Origin: Granulibacter bethesdensis
GTDB lineage: Bacteria; Pseudomonadota; Alphaproteobacteria; Acetobacterales; Acetobacteraceae
Length of the DNA stretch: 64,000 nt
Assembly (NCBI RefSeq): GCF_001889525.1
Contig: NZ_CP018192.1
Span: 1,685,493-1,749,492 of the forward strand
Direction: 5' to 3'
Part shown: positions 56,102-64,000 of the stretch, piece after piece
Layout: the number at the start of each line of letters is the position of its first letter
How positions within the stretch are numbered: position 1 is the first letter of the stretch
Made by a program: the position numbers and the translations under genes
The notes under the pieces: generated by a model
The model's input: the letters and a program-made list of their open reading frames with translations, nothing else
Told to the model about the DNA's origin: nothing
Databases searched by the model: none

Positions 56102-56701
56102 CTATGCAGCAGGTGTCCCTGATCGTCCGGAGCCGGGCTGTACACCGGCATGAGTATGCGTGCTGGCTGAAATATTGTTGAACACCGCATCCTGATCACC
56201 GGTGACCTTCCCCTTGATGGTCAATCCACCAGGGAGATTCAGCACCATGCCGCCGGAGGGGGTCATTTCCATGGAGGCCGAGCCAAACGCGATCACCATA
56301 TTCTCCGCATGCGCCGGCTCTGTCGCAGCGCCATGATTCAAACCCGGCACGGCAATAGCGTCAGAGATGTTGCTTTGCCGGAAATCGTCAACAACATCAT
56401 CGCCATGATCCAGCCAGTTTTCCAAAGATCGCTGACAGAAATGCAGCATAACTCCATCCCCCGGATGCAACGGCCAGGTGATCGCAACGCCGCCGCCGGT
56501 CGGAAACACCACCGGCACAGACACCACACGCGGTGCTTTCAGGACGATCCCCTCCGGCGAGGTTTTGGACAGGGAAAGCTGCACCACCGCCCGCCGCGTT
56601 GCCGGATTATAGGAAACAATCGTCCCCGGCATTGTCGTGTTGATCCGATCGCAATGCGATGCAATCAGGTTTTTGATAATCTTCTTGAAATCAACAGCCA
56701 T
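56102..56701 (-). CDS. baseplate spike protein 2 (Gp138-type puncturing tip)
   Basis: 199 residues from the ATG at 56701 (AAGGAG seven bases upstream; the frame opens with a TTG at 56707). OB-fold region MPGTIVSYNPATRRAVVQLS, then LHPGDGVMLHFCQRSLENW, and a C-terminal tip with HTHAGVQPGSGRSG. A close paralogue of spike 1 at 49312. It follows exported protein E. Two spike genes in one tail cluster are unusual. Confidence 0.85.
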   Translation of the reverse strand: MAVDFKKIIKNLIASHCDRINTTMPGTIVSYNPATRRAVVQLSLSKTSPEGIVLKAPRVVSVPVVFPTGGGVAITWPLHPGDGVMLHFCQRSLENWLDHGDDVVDDFRQSNISDAIAVPGLNHGAATEPAHAENMVIAFGSASMEMTPSGGMVLNLPGGLTIKGKVTGDQDAVFNNISASTHTHAGVQPGSGRSGTPAA

Positions 56702-56739
56702 AATCAAAACTCCTTACAACGATGTTTGACAGGCGACAT

Positions 56740-57405
56740 TCACTGCCAAATCACTTCGCCATCTGACTGGCAGGCTTGTTTGTATATTTCATCATAAAAG
56801 CCATCTCCCACCACATAGCTATCAAGCAACCAACCGGCGTTGGACATAATCCAATCATGCTTCTGAGCGGCTCCATTATTCATAATTTTCTGACCAGAGT
56901 AACATATAAACCAGTTTCCACTATCGTTGACTGTAATATTTGAAGATAATTCAATTATATCTTTGCCTATTCTAGGTTTATTTAATTTATCATAAAAGGA
57001 CTCATATAAATTTTTACACTCTTTGCTTCTGCATTCATGATATGGACCTGGCAGAACGCTGTACTTCTTTCTTAATTCTTCCAGAAGCTCTGGTGTCTGA
57101 TTTTCTGCAATCATCTCCTGCACTTTAAGGTCCTGCCGGTATTGCTTCTGTTGAATCAGGTTCCGCTTCTTCCAAAGCGCATATTGATGCAGCCTCTCTG
57201 CTTCTTCCTGTTTCGTTGCAGGAACATAGATACAGCGATGATCGATATTACAATATCTCTTCCGCTCAACACATTTTCCGTTTCGATTACAAAACATATG
57301 CCATTCAACGTGTAAATCCTCATCTCTGTCGAAAGCCAGAGCGGAACCACACATCATGGCCACGCATAGGACCACCACCAGACCGGCAAGTTTTTGACGT
57401 TTCAT
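56740..57405 (-). CDS. exported protein E of the baseplate-linked family (cysteine-rich N-terminal insertion)
   Basis: 221 residues from the ATG at 57405. Signal peptide MKRQKLAGLVVVLCVAMMCG then SALA, cut before FDRDE. Residues about 30-60 form an extra block with cysteines (MFCNRNGKCVERKRYCN), absent in A-D. The family blocks follow: NQTPELLEELRKKYSVLPGP, VNDSGNWFIC, SNAGWLLDSYVVGDGF, QACQSDGEVIW. It lies between the wedge gene at 57530 and spike 2. Confidence 0.7.
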   Translation of the reverse strand: MKRQKLAGLVVVLCVAMMCGSALAFDRDEDLHVEWHMFCNRNGKCVERKRYCNIDHRCIYVPATKQEEAERLHQYALWKKRNLIQQKQYRQDLKVQEMIAENQTPELLEELRKKYSVLPGPYHECRSKECKNLYESFYDKLNKPRIGKDIIELSSNITVNDSGNWFICYSGQKIMNNGAAQKHDWIMSNAGWLLDSYVVGDGFYDEIYKQACQSDGEVIWQ

Positions 57406-57529
57406 TGTCATGGCCTTTTCACTGAAATCCCGGATCGAGCCGCGTGGACGCGCCTTGCATCCAGACGCATCCATGGGAGGGGGATCGGGAAGGGGGATGG
57501 CTGACTCTCCTCCCCCTCCATCCGCCCGC

Positions 57530-57904
57530 TCATGCTCCCCCGATGCCGAACGGGATGCTGTCCGAAACCATCCCGAACCGGGTGCGGGCAGAGAACACGA
57601 TGGACAGGGTCCGGCTGGGGCGGTCCAGAGTCGCGGTCAGGCTTTCGACCGCCTCCACATCCGGAACCGAAGCAATCGCCGCTGCAAAAATGGATTGCAA
57701 AACGACCCGTTGCGGCTCCTTGACCAGTACATTTTGCAGGTAAGGTATTCCAAAATCGAGGTCCAAAAACCACTCTCCACGCCATGCCCGGAGGGTGATT
57801 CCGATCTCCTGACGCACTCTGGCCAACCCATCGGAGAGAATCAGGTCTCCATTGGTCAAAAATACGTCCCGAGTCGCGTCCGCAAGAATAATGTCGTAGC
57901 CCAT
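57530..57904 (-). CDS. baseplate wedge protein, gp25/GP46 (DUF2634)-like
   Basis: 124 residues from the ATG at 57904 (AAAGGA upstream). The DVFLTNGDLILSDGLARVRQ start and GEWFLDLDFGIPYLQNVLVK core are the pattern of GP46/gpW-gp25 wedge proteins. It starts sheath assembly at the baseplate. Confidence 0.85.
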   Translation of the reverse strand: MGYDIILADATRDVFLTNGDLILSDGLARVRQEIGITLRAWRGEWFLDLDFGIPYLQNVLVKEPQRVVLQSIFAAAIASVPDVEAVESLTATLDRPSRTLSIVFSARTRFGMVSDSIPFGIGGA

Positions 57905-57945
57905 GCTAAATCCTTTCATATGTTACGTTGAAACTCTTTCCCGGC

Positions 57946-58602
57946 TTATCTTTCGGTGCCCTTCCCACCAGCAGAAACCGGGGGTGAAACAGCAGTTCGG
58001 GCAGGGGATGGAACCGGGGAAGAAGGGGGATGCATTGCGTTTTCCGGGGAGCAGACATGTGCCCACGGCCACCCGAAATCGGCGTTTTGTTGGCTTTCCA
58101 GCAGCAACGCACCCGATGATGCCATCACGAATCGGTCCGAGTCGGACCTGCTCATCCCGGCCATCCCACCCTTCAATCGGGTCGTCGAACCGCACATATA
58201 CCACTGCGATTCTCCCCCCTTCCCGTCCCGAAATCGAGTCGCATGCCCCTCTGAAATGCTGATTCCGAGACCCAGTCTTGCTTCCAGAGCAGCCTCAGCT
58301 TCCTGTCTCATCGCTGCCGACTCGCTGTCCGGTACGTGCTGAACGGGTTGCTGACTCACGCGAATCGGGGGCGCTTCAGCCGTGGAGAGCGCTCCATGGG
58401 TGCGGGCATGCAGCTCCGCCCGCTGTACAGCCCCCATATTGGCCAAGGCAGAGGCAGGATGAGGGGCCGTATCCAGGGGCTGGGCCATGGCGGGGCTCAG
58501 CATCAAAACGGGCATGGCCAGCGCCATGCCACGCCGGGCAACGTCGCGGAAACGCAATAAAATCAGTCTGGAAGCAGGGCAGAAGGGGCATGCTTTCGGC
58601 AT
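57946..58602 (-). CDS. exported prophage protein F, possible distant member of the same group
   Basis: 218 residues from the ATG at 58602 (MPKACPFCPASRLILLRFRD); start uncertain. A signal peptide ending SPAMA before QPLD is likely. A WYMC motif (ESQWYMCGSTTRLKG) and a later VCSPENA lie at spacing like the WFVC and final cysteine of A-E, but the PGPYH block is missing. It is GC-rich, unlike C and D. It follows a strong hairpin, as the other exported genes do. Confidence 0.5.
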   Translation of the reverse strand: MPKACPFCPASRLILLRFRDVARRGMALAMPVLMLSPAMAQPLDTAPHPASALANMGAVQRAELHARTHGALSTAEAPPIRVSQQPVQHVPDSESAAMRQEAEAALEARLGLGISISEGHATRFRDGKGGESQWYMCGSTTRLKGGMAGMSRSDSDRFVMASSGALLLESQQNADFGWPWAHVCSPENAMHPPSSPVPSPARTAVSPPVSAGGKGTER

Positions 58603-58819
58603 AGGGAACGGACCGCTGGATACAGGGGAAAACAGAGAGGAGGCGGAGACCGTGGCGGCAGAGCATGCCTGTCGGTTCCTGCCTCTATCAGTTGCTGTTC
58701 TGCGGGCGGAAATAAGGCCGAACAAAAGCAAAACAGTGGCGTCACCACGCGGCTTTGCGCTAGATCAGCCAGTGCCGGAACCTCTGACACGGATCGTGAC
58801 ACGGGCCGGAACGCAGAAA

Positions 58820-58851
58820 GGGGGGAGGCAGCCTTGCGGCTCCCTCCCCCC
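58820..58851 (-). terminator. hairpin after the baseplate plug gene
   Basis: A G6AGG/CCTC6 stem continues as AGCC/GGCT across one mismatch, followed on the minus strand by TTTC. It lies between the plug gene and gene F. The 58603-58933 gap holds no gene and includes a C8 run at 58846. Confidence 0.55.
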
Positions 58852-58933
58852 CCTTCTCTGTAGGCTGCATTGGTTGGTGCAGGCCCTTTCTAATATTTTC
58901 CGGCGCTGTTTGCCAAGGATTTATGGCGCCCCG

Positions 58934-59293
58934 TCAGTCCGGCCCTTCAAGAGAGGCACCCATTTCAGCGGCGGAGACATAAACCAGCGATGCCCCGCCT
59001 GCACCCGGCAGATCGCTGCGCCCGATGCGTTCCTGCCCATTTTCCAGCGCGGTATCGGGCGGGAGGGCGATGAGTTCTCCTTGCGGCATGGCCTCGGTGC
59101 GATAACGCCCGATCAGAGGCGTGTTGCCCAGCACGGGCAGCCCCTCCAACAGGGTGGTGCGGGTGGCATCCTGAAGCCCGAGGGTCCAGAACCCGGCCTC
59201 GCTGTTCCAGGACAGATGCAGGAAGAAGCTCTGGCCATCCAGTTCGGCCTCCATCACGCTGTCATTCAGATCGGGCACGGAAATCAGCTGCAT
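58934..59293 (-). CDS. baseplate plug protein (Pam3 gp18-like)
   Basis: 119 residues. The FFLHLSWNSEAGFWTLGLQD core and the GNTPLIGRYR segment match the small plug domain family known from the cyanophage Pam3 baseplate. It would close the lower end of the tail channel. 18 bases after the Dit-like gene. Confidence 0.75.
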   Translation of the reverse strand: MQLISVPDLNDSVMEAELDGQSFFLHLSWNSEAGFWTLGLQDATRTTLLEGLPVLGNTPLIGRYRTEAMPQGELIALPPDTALENGQERIGRSDLPGAGGASLVYVSAAEMGASLEGPD

Positions 59294-59311
59294 ATCTGGT
59301 TTCCTTTACGG

Positions 59312-60013
59312 TCAGGCCGTCAGGCCGAGCGCGGTTGCAACCCGCGTGATCAGGCTCGGGGGTGGGGTGGCGGATTGCGCTTTTCCAGCGGGAATGGCGG
59401 AGGATCCGGTCTTGCCGCTGACCTCGGCGGCGGCATTGCCGCTGACCGCCACATCGGCCTGCACGATGCGTATCTGAAGGAAATCGAGCTTGATCTTCAG
59501 GGTGCGGCTCTGGGATTCGCCATCTTTCGTGATCCCGCGATTGATCTCGCAACCGGTCATGGCCATGTTCGGGTAGACATGCAGCCCGGTCACCACTGTG
59601 ACAGGAAGATGGGCGGTATGGAGCTCCTCCAGCAGCTTGACGGTATCCTCCAGCCGCGAAATCCCGCGCAGGCCCAGATTCCATGGCCGAAACAGCGTGG
59701 CATTGGCCGAGGACACCGCCCCCGTGATAGTCAGCCGCGCCGATTGCGGGATGATGCCGTCGGAAATCGGCATGCCCTGTTCCACCGGATATTGCGTGGC
59801 GAGGGAGGGCAGCTGATAGCTCTCCATACTCAGCAGATCCAGATGCAGCGCCCCCTTGGTGGCGGGGACAGGAGCGGGTCTGGTTTGGCCCGTATTGGCA
59901 GCCCCTCCCCCGCCTTTATCAATGGGCGCAAGCGTAATGTGCCTGGGAGTCGCCTGATATTCCAGATAGGTCTGGCCGGAGGCGCCAAAAATCAGATCCA
60001 GCGTGTTCAGCAT
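59312..60013 (-). CDS. Dit-like baseplate protein
   Basis: 233 residues. The N-terminal half (TQYPVEQGMPISDGIIPQSA, then RLTITGAVSS) fits Dit-like N-terminal domains that cap the tail tube below the tape measure. A proline-rich C terminus (SATPPPSLITRVATAL) is a likely flexible tail. Confidence 0.7.
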   Translation of the reverse strand: MLNTLDLIFGASGQTYLEYQATPRHITLAPIDKGGGGAANTGQTRPAPVPATKGALHLDLLSMESYQLPSLATQYPVEQGMPISDGIIPQSARLTITGAVSSANATLFRPWNLGLRGISRLEDTVKLLEELHTAHLPVTVVTGLHVYPNMAMTGCEINRGITKDGESQSRTLKIKLDFLQIRIVQADVAVSGNAAAEVSGKTGSSAIPAGKAQSATPPPSLITRVATALGLTA

Positions 60014-60113
60014 GGGGGAAGCCTTATGGGGAAAATGATCCTCCGCCCTGCTCCCGCAGGAAACAGGGAGAGGGAGAGATCAGGGCGGAGGGATCGTACT
60101 CAGGTGGCGTTGA

Positions 60114-60710
60114 TCAACCGGGCGCCTCCTCCGGTAAGGAAGAACGAGGCTGGGCAACCGGTTGACGCAGCACATCGCTCAACACGGTGGCCATACCGGC
60201 CAGCAGACCGCCGTCACGACGGATATCGCCATGACGCAGCAGGTCTTGCAGCAGGAAAGCCAGCACATGGCTCGGCCCTTCCGGCTCAGCCCGCAGCATG
60301 GCCAGCAATGCCTGACCATAGGCCGCCCCCAGCCCGCAATCGGTCAGATAATCGCCGCTTGGCTCCGGCGCCCAGAAGCGCGTGCCACTGCCATCGCCGG
60401 CCACCCGCACAAAGGGCAGGGTATGCAGACCCTGCGCAGCAACGGCCTGATCGGCCGCAGACGCCCCCAGCGCCACGCAGGGCGGCGTCCATGCAGTAAA
60501 AGGCGGCTTGGGCTGCTGGCATGGCATGGTTTCGTTCTCTGTTTCGCCTCCTGCCTCGGCAGAAAGCGATGACGGTTGTTTTTTCCTGTCAGTCTTTATG
60601 GCCATGAACGGCCCCTTCTTGATCGCTGCTCCGGACGGTTGTGGGCCGTTCGATGCAGCCAGTTGCAGCATGTCGGTCGGTGTCATCACCCATGGCGTGA
60701 AAGTGGCCAT
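60114..60710 (-). CDS. phage tail-cluster protein of unknown function
   Basis: 198 residues from the ATG at 60710; an ATG at 60605 with an AAGGGG site may be the true start (163 residues). The core has a hydrophobic, alanine-rich helical part (SHVLAFLLQDLLRHGDIRRD). It lies between tape measure and Dit-like genes. No family recognised. Confidence 0.55.
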   Translation of the reverse strand: MATFTPWVMTPTDMLQLAASNGPQPSGAAIKKGPFMAIKTDRKKQPSSLSAEAGGETENETMPCQQPKPPFTAWTPPCVALGASAADQAVAAQGLHTLPFVRVAGDGSGTRFWAPEPSGDYLTDCGLGAAYGQALLAMLRAEPEGPSHVLAFLLQDLLRHGDIRRDGGLLAGMATVLSDVLRQPVAQPRSSLPEEAPG

Positions 60711-60781
60711 CGGTTTTTGCACTTTAGCGTTATTTTATGAAAATAAAGCGTATGTTTTCTTTTTCTCTTTTTTTATACAAT

Positions 60782-62458
60782 TTAACCTTCCGACCTTTTG
60801 TCTCCACTATTGGCTTGCCGGGCGAAGCTGTCAGCGCTGCCTTCCAGACTGTCGGACACACCCTGCGCGGCGAGGGCTGCGATGGTGTCGGCATCCCCGG
60901 ACGGAGCGGTGATGGAAATGGAGGGCGCACCCACCGACACATTGGTGACGTAGCTGACTGCCCCTCCGGCGCGGCTGATGCTGTCGGGTTCTGCCGCACC
61001 ATGCAGTGGATCGCGCAGCAGGCTGACCGGTGGCAGCATATCACCCAGCACCTGCCGCAGAGCAGACAGACCGGGCAACGGCGCGGGTGAAAGTGCGAGA
61101 GATGCGACAGGAGAAGCCGTTGGTACAGCGGGAGCCTCCATGGAGAAGACTCCCTCCCTGCCTGCGTTCTCCCGGCCGGGATGCAGGGGTTCTGACGCAC
61201 CCCTTTCCTCATTTCCCCCTCCTGCAGCACGGTTTTCCACAGAAGAAGAGAGCGAGGATGGCAGTAGCGCCGCACGCCACGCGGTCAGACCGGACAGCAA
61301 GGAGGACGCCTCCTCCGCCAGGGCGACGACAGACCCCTGCCTGCCCTGCGCCTCGGCTGAGAGGCCCTCATCCCCTGTCGCGGAGGATAGGACCGCCCTG
61401 TCCCGATGCTCCATGACAGGCAGCAGGGAAGTCAGAAGAAGCGGCAAGGACGGAGCAGCGGCAGGTCCGTCCGAGCTGGTATCAGCCCCTTGCGGAGAAG
61501 ATTTCAGCGCCATCATCAAATTTGGAAAAATGTCAAGACCTGACGGCGCTGTATTGCCAGGCCTGATGCCTTCAGACATCGGGGAAAGGGAGGCATCCTC
61601 CGGCCTCGTGGCCCATGCCCGCATGGCTCCGTGCAGCGCGCCGGTCAGGTCGATCCCACGCTCCGTCTCGGCAGGCTGCGTGGGCTGCACGTCTGGCAAC
61701 AGGCTCCTGGAAAGGCTGAAGGAGGCGCCGGTCGCCAAGCCTGCCGCTTCCTTCATCTCCTGCCGCAGGGAAGCGCGGAAAGCAGAAGCCGGATCATCGC
61801 TCCCCCCCTGACCCATGGAGGGTTGCCCGGCCATCAGCTCCGGCGAGGCAGAAACGGTTGGGAGTTGCGGCAACAGCAGAGCCTCCGCCTGCCGCATGAT
61901 CCGCCGGGTCAGGGAAGTCTCCTGTACCGTTTCTTGCGGAGAAGACGCAGGCTCAAGCGCCGACAGCATCCTGTGCAGGGGGACCCTCTCCCTCTCGGCA
62001 GAGGAAACTTGCCCGGCAGAAGAAAGGCTGGAAGGCGTGGCAAACTGCCCCATCATCGCCAGCGAGGCGGCTGGCACAAGCTGCATTAGCGCACCCCGCA
62101 TTGTCTGCGCCATGGCAGACAGGGAGGTGGCCTCCCCACCCGCAACAATGCCCCCCGCCGCTGCGGCAGGGCCCTGCGCAGCGGTGGGGCTCTGCGCCCA
62201 TGTCAGCATGGCTTGCGACATGGACTGCCCGGCCGACTGGATCGCCGACAGGGCAGGCATCAGCATACCGGACATCGCATCGGCCTGGCTGCCGGCAGTA
62301 TTGGACGGCTGAACACCCGAACCGCCCAGTTTCGTAGCCATGGCAGCGGTGCGTTCCATTTCCTCACGCAGACGCATCGTTTCGGCACGCGCCTCATCGA
62401 TCCCGCTGCGGTCGAACTGAAACCGGATCAGCGTGACCAGTTCACGCAGAATGGCCAT
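60782..62458 (-). CDS. tail tape measure protein (short)
   Basis: 558 residues from the ATG at 62458 (MAILRELVTLIRFQFDRSGI), set by AAGGAG; its start overlaps the end of the frameshift frame. Rich in Ala, Ser, Met and Gln with long helical stretches. The C terminus (VSVGAPSISITAPSGDADTI) is typical of tape measure ends. Its length sets tail length; it is rather short for a contractile tail, which could suit a short tail or tailocin. Confidence 0.75.
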   Translation of the reverse strand: MAILRELVTLIRFQFDRSGIDEARAETMRLREEMERTAAMATKLGGSGVQPSNTAGSQADAMSGMLMPALSAIQSAGQSMSQAMLTWAQSPTAAQGPAAAAGGIVAGGEATSLSAMAQTMRGALMQLVPAASLAMMGQFATPSSLSSAGQVSSAERERVPLHRMLSALEPASSPQETVQETSLTRRIMRQAEALLLPQLPTVSASPELMAGQPSMGQGGSDDPASAFRASLRQEMKEAAGLATGASFSLSRSLLPDVQPTQPAETERGIDLTGALHGAMRAWATRPEDASLSPMSEGIRPGNTAPSGLDIFPNLMMALKSSPQGADTSSDGPAAAPSLPLLLTSLLPVMEHRDRAVLSSATGDEGLSAEAQGRQGSVVALAEEASSLLSGLTAWRAALLPSSLSSSVENRAAGGGNEERGASEPLHPGRENAGREGVFSMEAPAVPTASPVASLALSPAPLPGLSALRQVLGDMLPPVSLLRDPLHGAAEPDSISRAGGAVSYVTNVSVGAPSISITAPSGDADTIAALAAQGVSDSLEGSADSFARQANSGDKRSEG

Positions 62459-62462
62459 TGTC

Positions 62463-62750
62463 CTAACTCCTTCTTGCCGTTCCGTCTGTCCGGTTACGCC
62501 CCATCTGCTCGCGTCTGGCCGCCGCATGCTGCTGCGCGCGCATGTCCAGCAATGCGTTCAGCTTCAGCAGGTCATCCAGCGTCACCACCCCGCCACGCAG
62601 CTCGCCCAGCGAGACATGCCCGGCCAGAAGGGGACGCCAGATCAGGAGTTCCGACCTCAGTTCTTCAGAGAGCTGTCCGCCGCTTCCATTGCCGGTTTGC
62701 GGTTCGTCCCATTCGGCAGAACCTGTCCAATGAGGGTTCTGCCGCGCTCG
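62463..62750 (-). CDS. frameshift extension of the tail assembly chaperone (GT-like)
   Basis: 95 codons in the -1 frame relative to the chaperone gene, entered at the slippery run GGGTTTTTTC (62759-62750). The joined product would be about 229 residues. The extension has the LSEELRSELLIWRPLLAGHV segment seen in T-domain-like parts of such chaperones. The position just before the tape measure is where the conserved G/GT frameshift sits in tailed phages. Independent initiation cannot be excluded. Confidence 0.6.
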   Translation of the reverse strand, partial: RARQNPHWTGSAEWDEPQTGNGSGGQLSEELRSELLIWRPLLAGHVSLGELRGGVVTLDDLLKLNALLDMRAQQHAAARREQMGRNRTDGTARRS

Positions 62751-63151
62751 AAAAAACCCGCGTAGTTGATCCTCACCACCTCCATGCACAGCTCGATGGC
62801 CTCCGACACGTCGGAGAACACCGAACCGGCCATGGCATGACTCAGACGACGCGCCGTGGCAGGATCATCCCCCACCGCGATACAATCCGGGTCGAGCAGA
62901 AGACGCGCCAGTTTTTCCAGCGCCTCTCCCTCCAGCCCGCGCGAGAGATCGCGCAGGCCCTGCATGATGGCTTCCTCTCCCCGCGCCGTGTCCATCAGCG
63001 CGGCAAAGGGCGCCAGCAACACCCCTTGCAGCGAGCCGAGAATACGCAGCGCACGAAACGGATCGAACCGCTTGATGTGATAAACCTGTGCACCGATCGT
63101 AACGCTCTCGCGTCCTTCCTGAATTGATCCGCCTTGCAACATGGCTTTCAT
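62657..63151 (-). CDS. tail assembly chaperone (G-like)
   Basis: 164 residues. Helical protein with the RFDPFRALRILGSLQGVL block; similar to phage tail assembly chaperones that sit between tail tube and tape measure. It carries the slippery heptamers G GGT TTT and T TTT TTC at codons 131-134, in frame. Confidence 0.78.
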   Translation of the reverse strand: MKAMLQGGSIQEGRESVTIGAQVYHIKRFDPFRALRILGSLQGVLLAPFAALMDTARGEEAIMQGLRDLSRGLEGEALEKLARLLLDPDCIAVGDDPATARRLSHAMAGSVFSDVSEAIELCMEVVRINYAGFFERGRTLIGQVLPNGTNRKPAMEAADSSLKN

Positions 63152-63156
63152 GACCT

Positions 63157-63594
63157 TCAGGATTTACGGAAAGCTGTGGCGAGCTGCGGGGACACCGCCG
63201 TAATGCTCCAGACCCGCGTGCTTCCCTTCGCGCTGCGCTCATGACCGGCCCGGCCATTGATCCAGCAGGTACCGGCGGAGAACAGCAGCCCACCCCCCAG
63301 ATCCTCGATCAGGATCGGCACCGGAATGCTGCCATTCGACAGACGATCCGCCGTATACAGCGCATCAAGATGCTCGTTGCTCGGGCTGCTTTGCAGCAGG
63401 GTCAGCGTGATCTTGACCCGCGGATCAACACTGAAACTGCGCATGACTTCCCCATCCGCACCAACGCTGGAATCGAAGCCGGCGCTCTGTTCATCGACCG
63501 TAATGAACTTGTCGCTGGAAAAACCGCTGATCGCTACACCACCGATCACGACGTACACATTGGACGGAGAATAATTATAGACATTGCCTGCCAT
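63157..63594 (-). CDS. tail tube protein (DUF3277-like)
   Basis: 145 residues from the ATG at 63594 (GAGGA nine bases upstream). The NVYNYSPSNVYVVIGGVAIS start, GFSSDKFITVDEQSAGFDSS block and VKITLTLLQSSPSN segment match the DUF3277 tube proteins of KPP10/PB1-like phages. It forms the inner tube of the contractile tail. Confidence 0.85.
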   Translation of the reverse strand: MAGNVYNYSPSNVYVVIGGVAISGFSSDKFITVDEQSAGFDSSVGADGEVMRSFSVDPRVKITLTLLQSSPSNEHLDALYTADRLSNGSIPVPILIEDLGGGLLFSAGTCWINGRAGHERSAKGSTRVWSITAVSPQLATAFRKS

Positions 63595-63629
63595 GATCAT
63601 CATTCCTCAAAAAATGGAAATTTCTGTGC

Positions 63630-64000
63630 TCAGATTGTGTAGGACAACGTGCCGTTGATCTGGACCAGATGCACCGCCCCAGCCAGACGCGCCCGGAAAC
63701 TGATGTCACGCAGAACACGACTTGCTTTGGTATTGGCGGAAATATTGGCAGAAAGCGGAACCGAAATCGTGTAGGAAGGAATCGGGTTGTTATTACCATC
63801 CAGCTCCGGCGGCGCGATCCCGCCCCGGCGCACACCCAGATCGAGTGCCGCCTGCACCTTGCTTTTCACCATCAGAATACCCTGATCGGTATAAGGAATA
63901 CGGTTATCGACCATCAGCTGGAACACGCTGGTCTTGATCTCTTCCTGCAACCAGTCGCGGAAGCGGATGACATCGATCCACTCGCCACCTGTGGTTTTTC
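63630..64000 (-). CDS. tail sheath-like protein, DUF3383 (partial, leaves window)
   Basis: The last 123 codons are inside the window; the frame is open to 64000. GGEWIDVIRFRDWLQEEIKT, then FQLMVDNRIPYTDQGILMV and ANTKASRVLRDISFRARLAG match the C terminus of DUF3383 sheath-like proteins. Together with the tube gene it marks a contractile-type tail. Confidence 0.85.
   Translation of the reverse strand, partial: KTTGGEWIDVIRFRDWLQEEIKTSVFQLMVDNRIPYTDQGILMVKSKVQAALDLGVRRGGIAPPELDGNNNPIPSYTISVPLSANISANTKASRVLRDISFRARLAGAVHLVQINGTLSYTI

Noticed and set aside
58487-60499. Long plus-strand open frame of 670 codons opposite the plug and Dit-like genes
   Set aside because: It covers recognised phage genes on the other strand and shows no domain or start signal.
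62463-62789. Separate small gene overlapping the tail chaperone
   Set aside because: No good ribosome binding site; the in-frame slippery site and position favour a -1 frameshift extension.
1-64000. CRISPR array or insertion sequence
   Set aside because: No regular spaced repeats, transposase genes or terminal inverted repeats with target duplications were seen in the window.

Overview
The window looks like chromosome from an acetic acid bacterium (Acetobacteraceae, Alphaproteobacteria), perhaps Granulibacter-like. I infer this from the GC-rich housekeeping genes, the Hint-domain and calpain-like proteins, NHLM-type peptide exporters, and the repeat-bearing glycosyltransferases. No search was run, so the taxon is an inference.

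Region 1 (1-8709) is core genome: the end of an unknown gene, a fucosyltransferase-like gene, then rpmI-rplT, pheS-pheT, lepA and tRNA-Ser(GGA). Region 2 (8710-17500) is an accessory island after the tRNA. It holds a decayed prophage lysis gene, an AT-rich stretch, two small double-glycine-type peptide precursors, a three-gene NHLM-type export machine (HlyD adaptor, C39-peptidase ABC transporter, second ABC transporter) and a decayed HigA-like antitoxin. Region 3 (17511-34105) has a UdgX/radical-SAM DNA-repair pair, LPS heptose genes (hldD, gmhA) flanking glycan genes, a succinate-semialdehyde-type dehydrogenase, a Hint protein, a large double glycosyltransferase and crcB. Region 4 (34144-42980) has a TetR-controlled RND efflux pair with a 31-bp palindromic operator, a COG0523 GTPase behind a perfect Zur-like palindrome, and a calpain-like protease.

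Region 5 (43004-64000) is the tail and lysis part of a contractile-tail (myovirus-type) prophage or tailocin, all on the minus strand and running off the right edge. In transcription order it has: DUF3383 sheath-like protein, tube, tail-assembly chaperone with a likely -1 frameshift, tape measure, Dit-like protein, baseplate plug, gp25/GP46-like wedge, spike 2, hub 2, baseplate J, hub 1, spike 1, DUF2612 tail protein, S74 tail fibre, three small exported proteins, a coiled-coil membrane protein, a GH108 lysozyme and a holin-like protein.

The most unusual feature is in the baseplate section. A family of at least five small Sec-exported proteins (50958-57405, perhaps a sixth at 57946-58602) is inserted between baseplate genes. 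Two of them are translationally coupled by ATGA overlaps to the two copies of the hub gene. Hub and spike are both duplicated. Several exported-protein units have a shared leader with a TATAAT/CATAAT element and are separated by near-identical terminators. This looks like a repeatedly duplicated moron-type module of unknown function, linked to the puncturing hub and spike.
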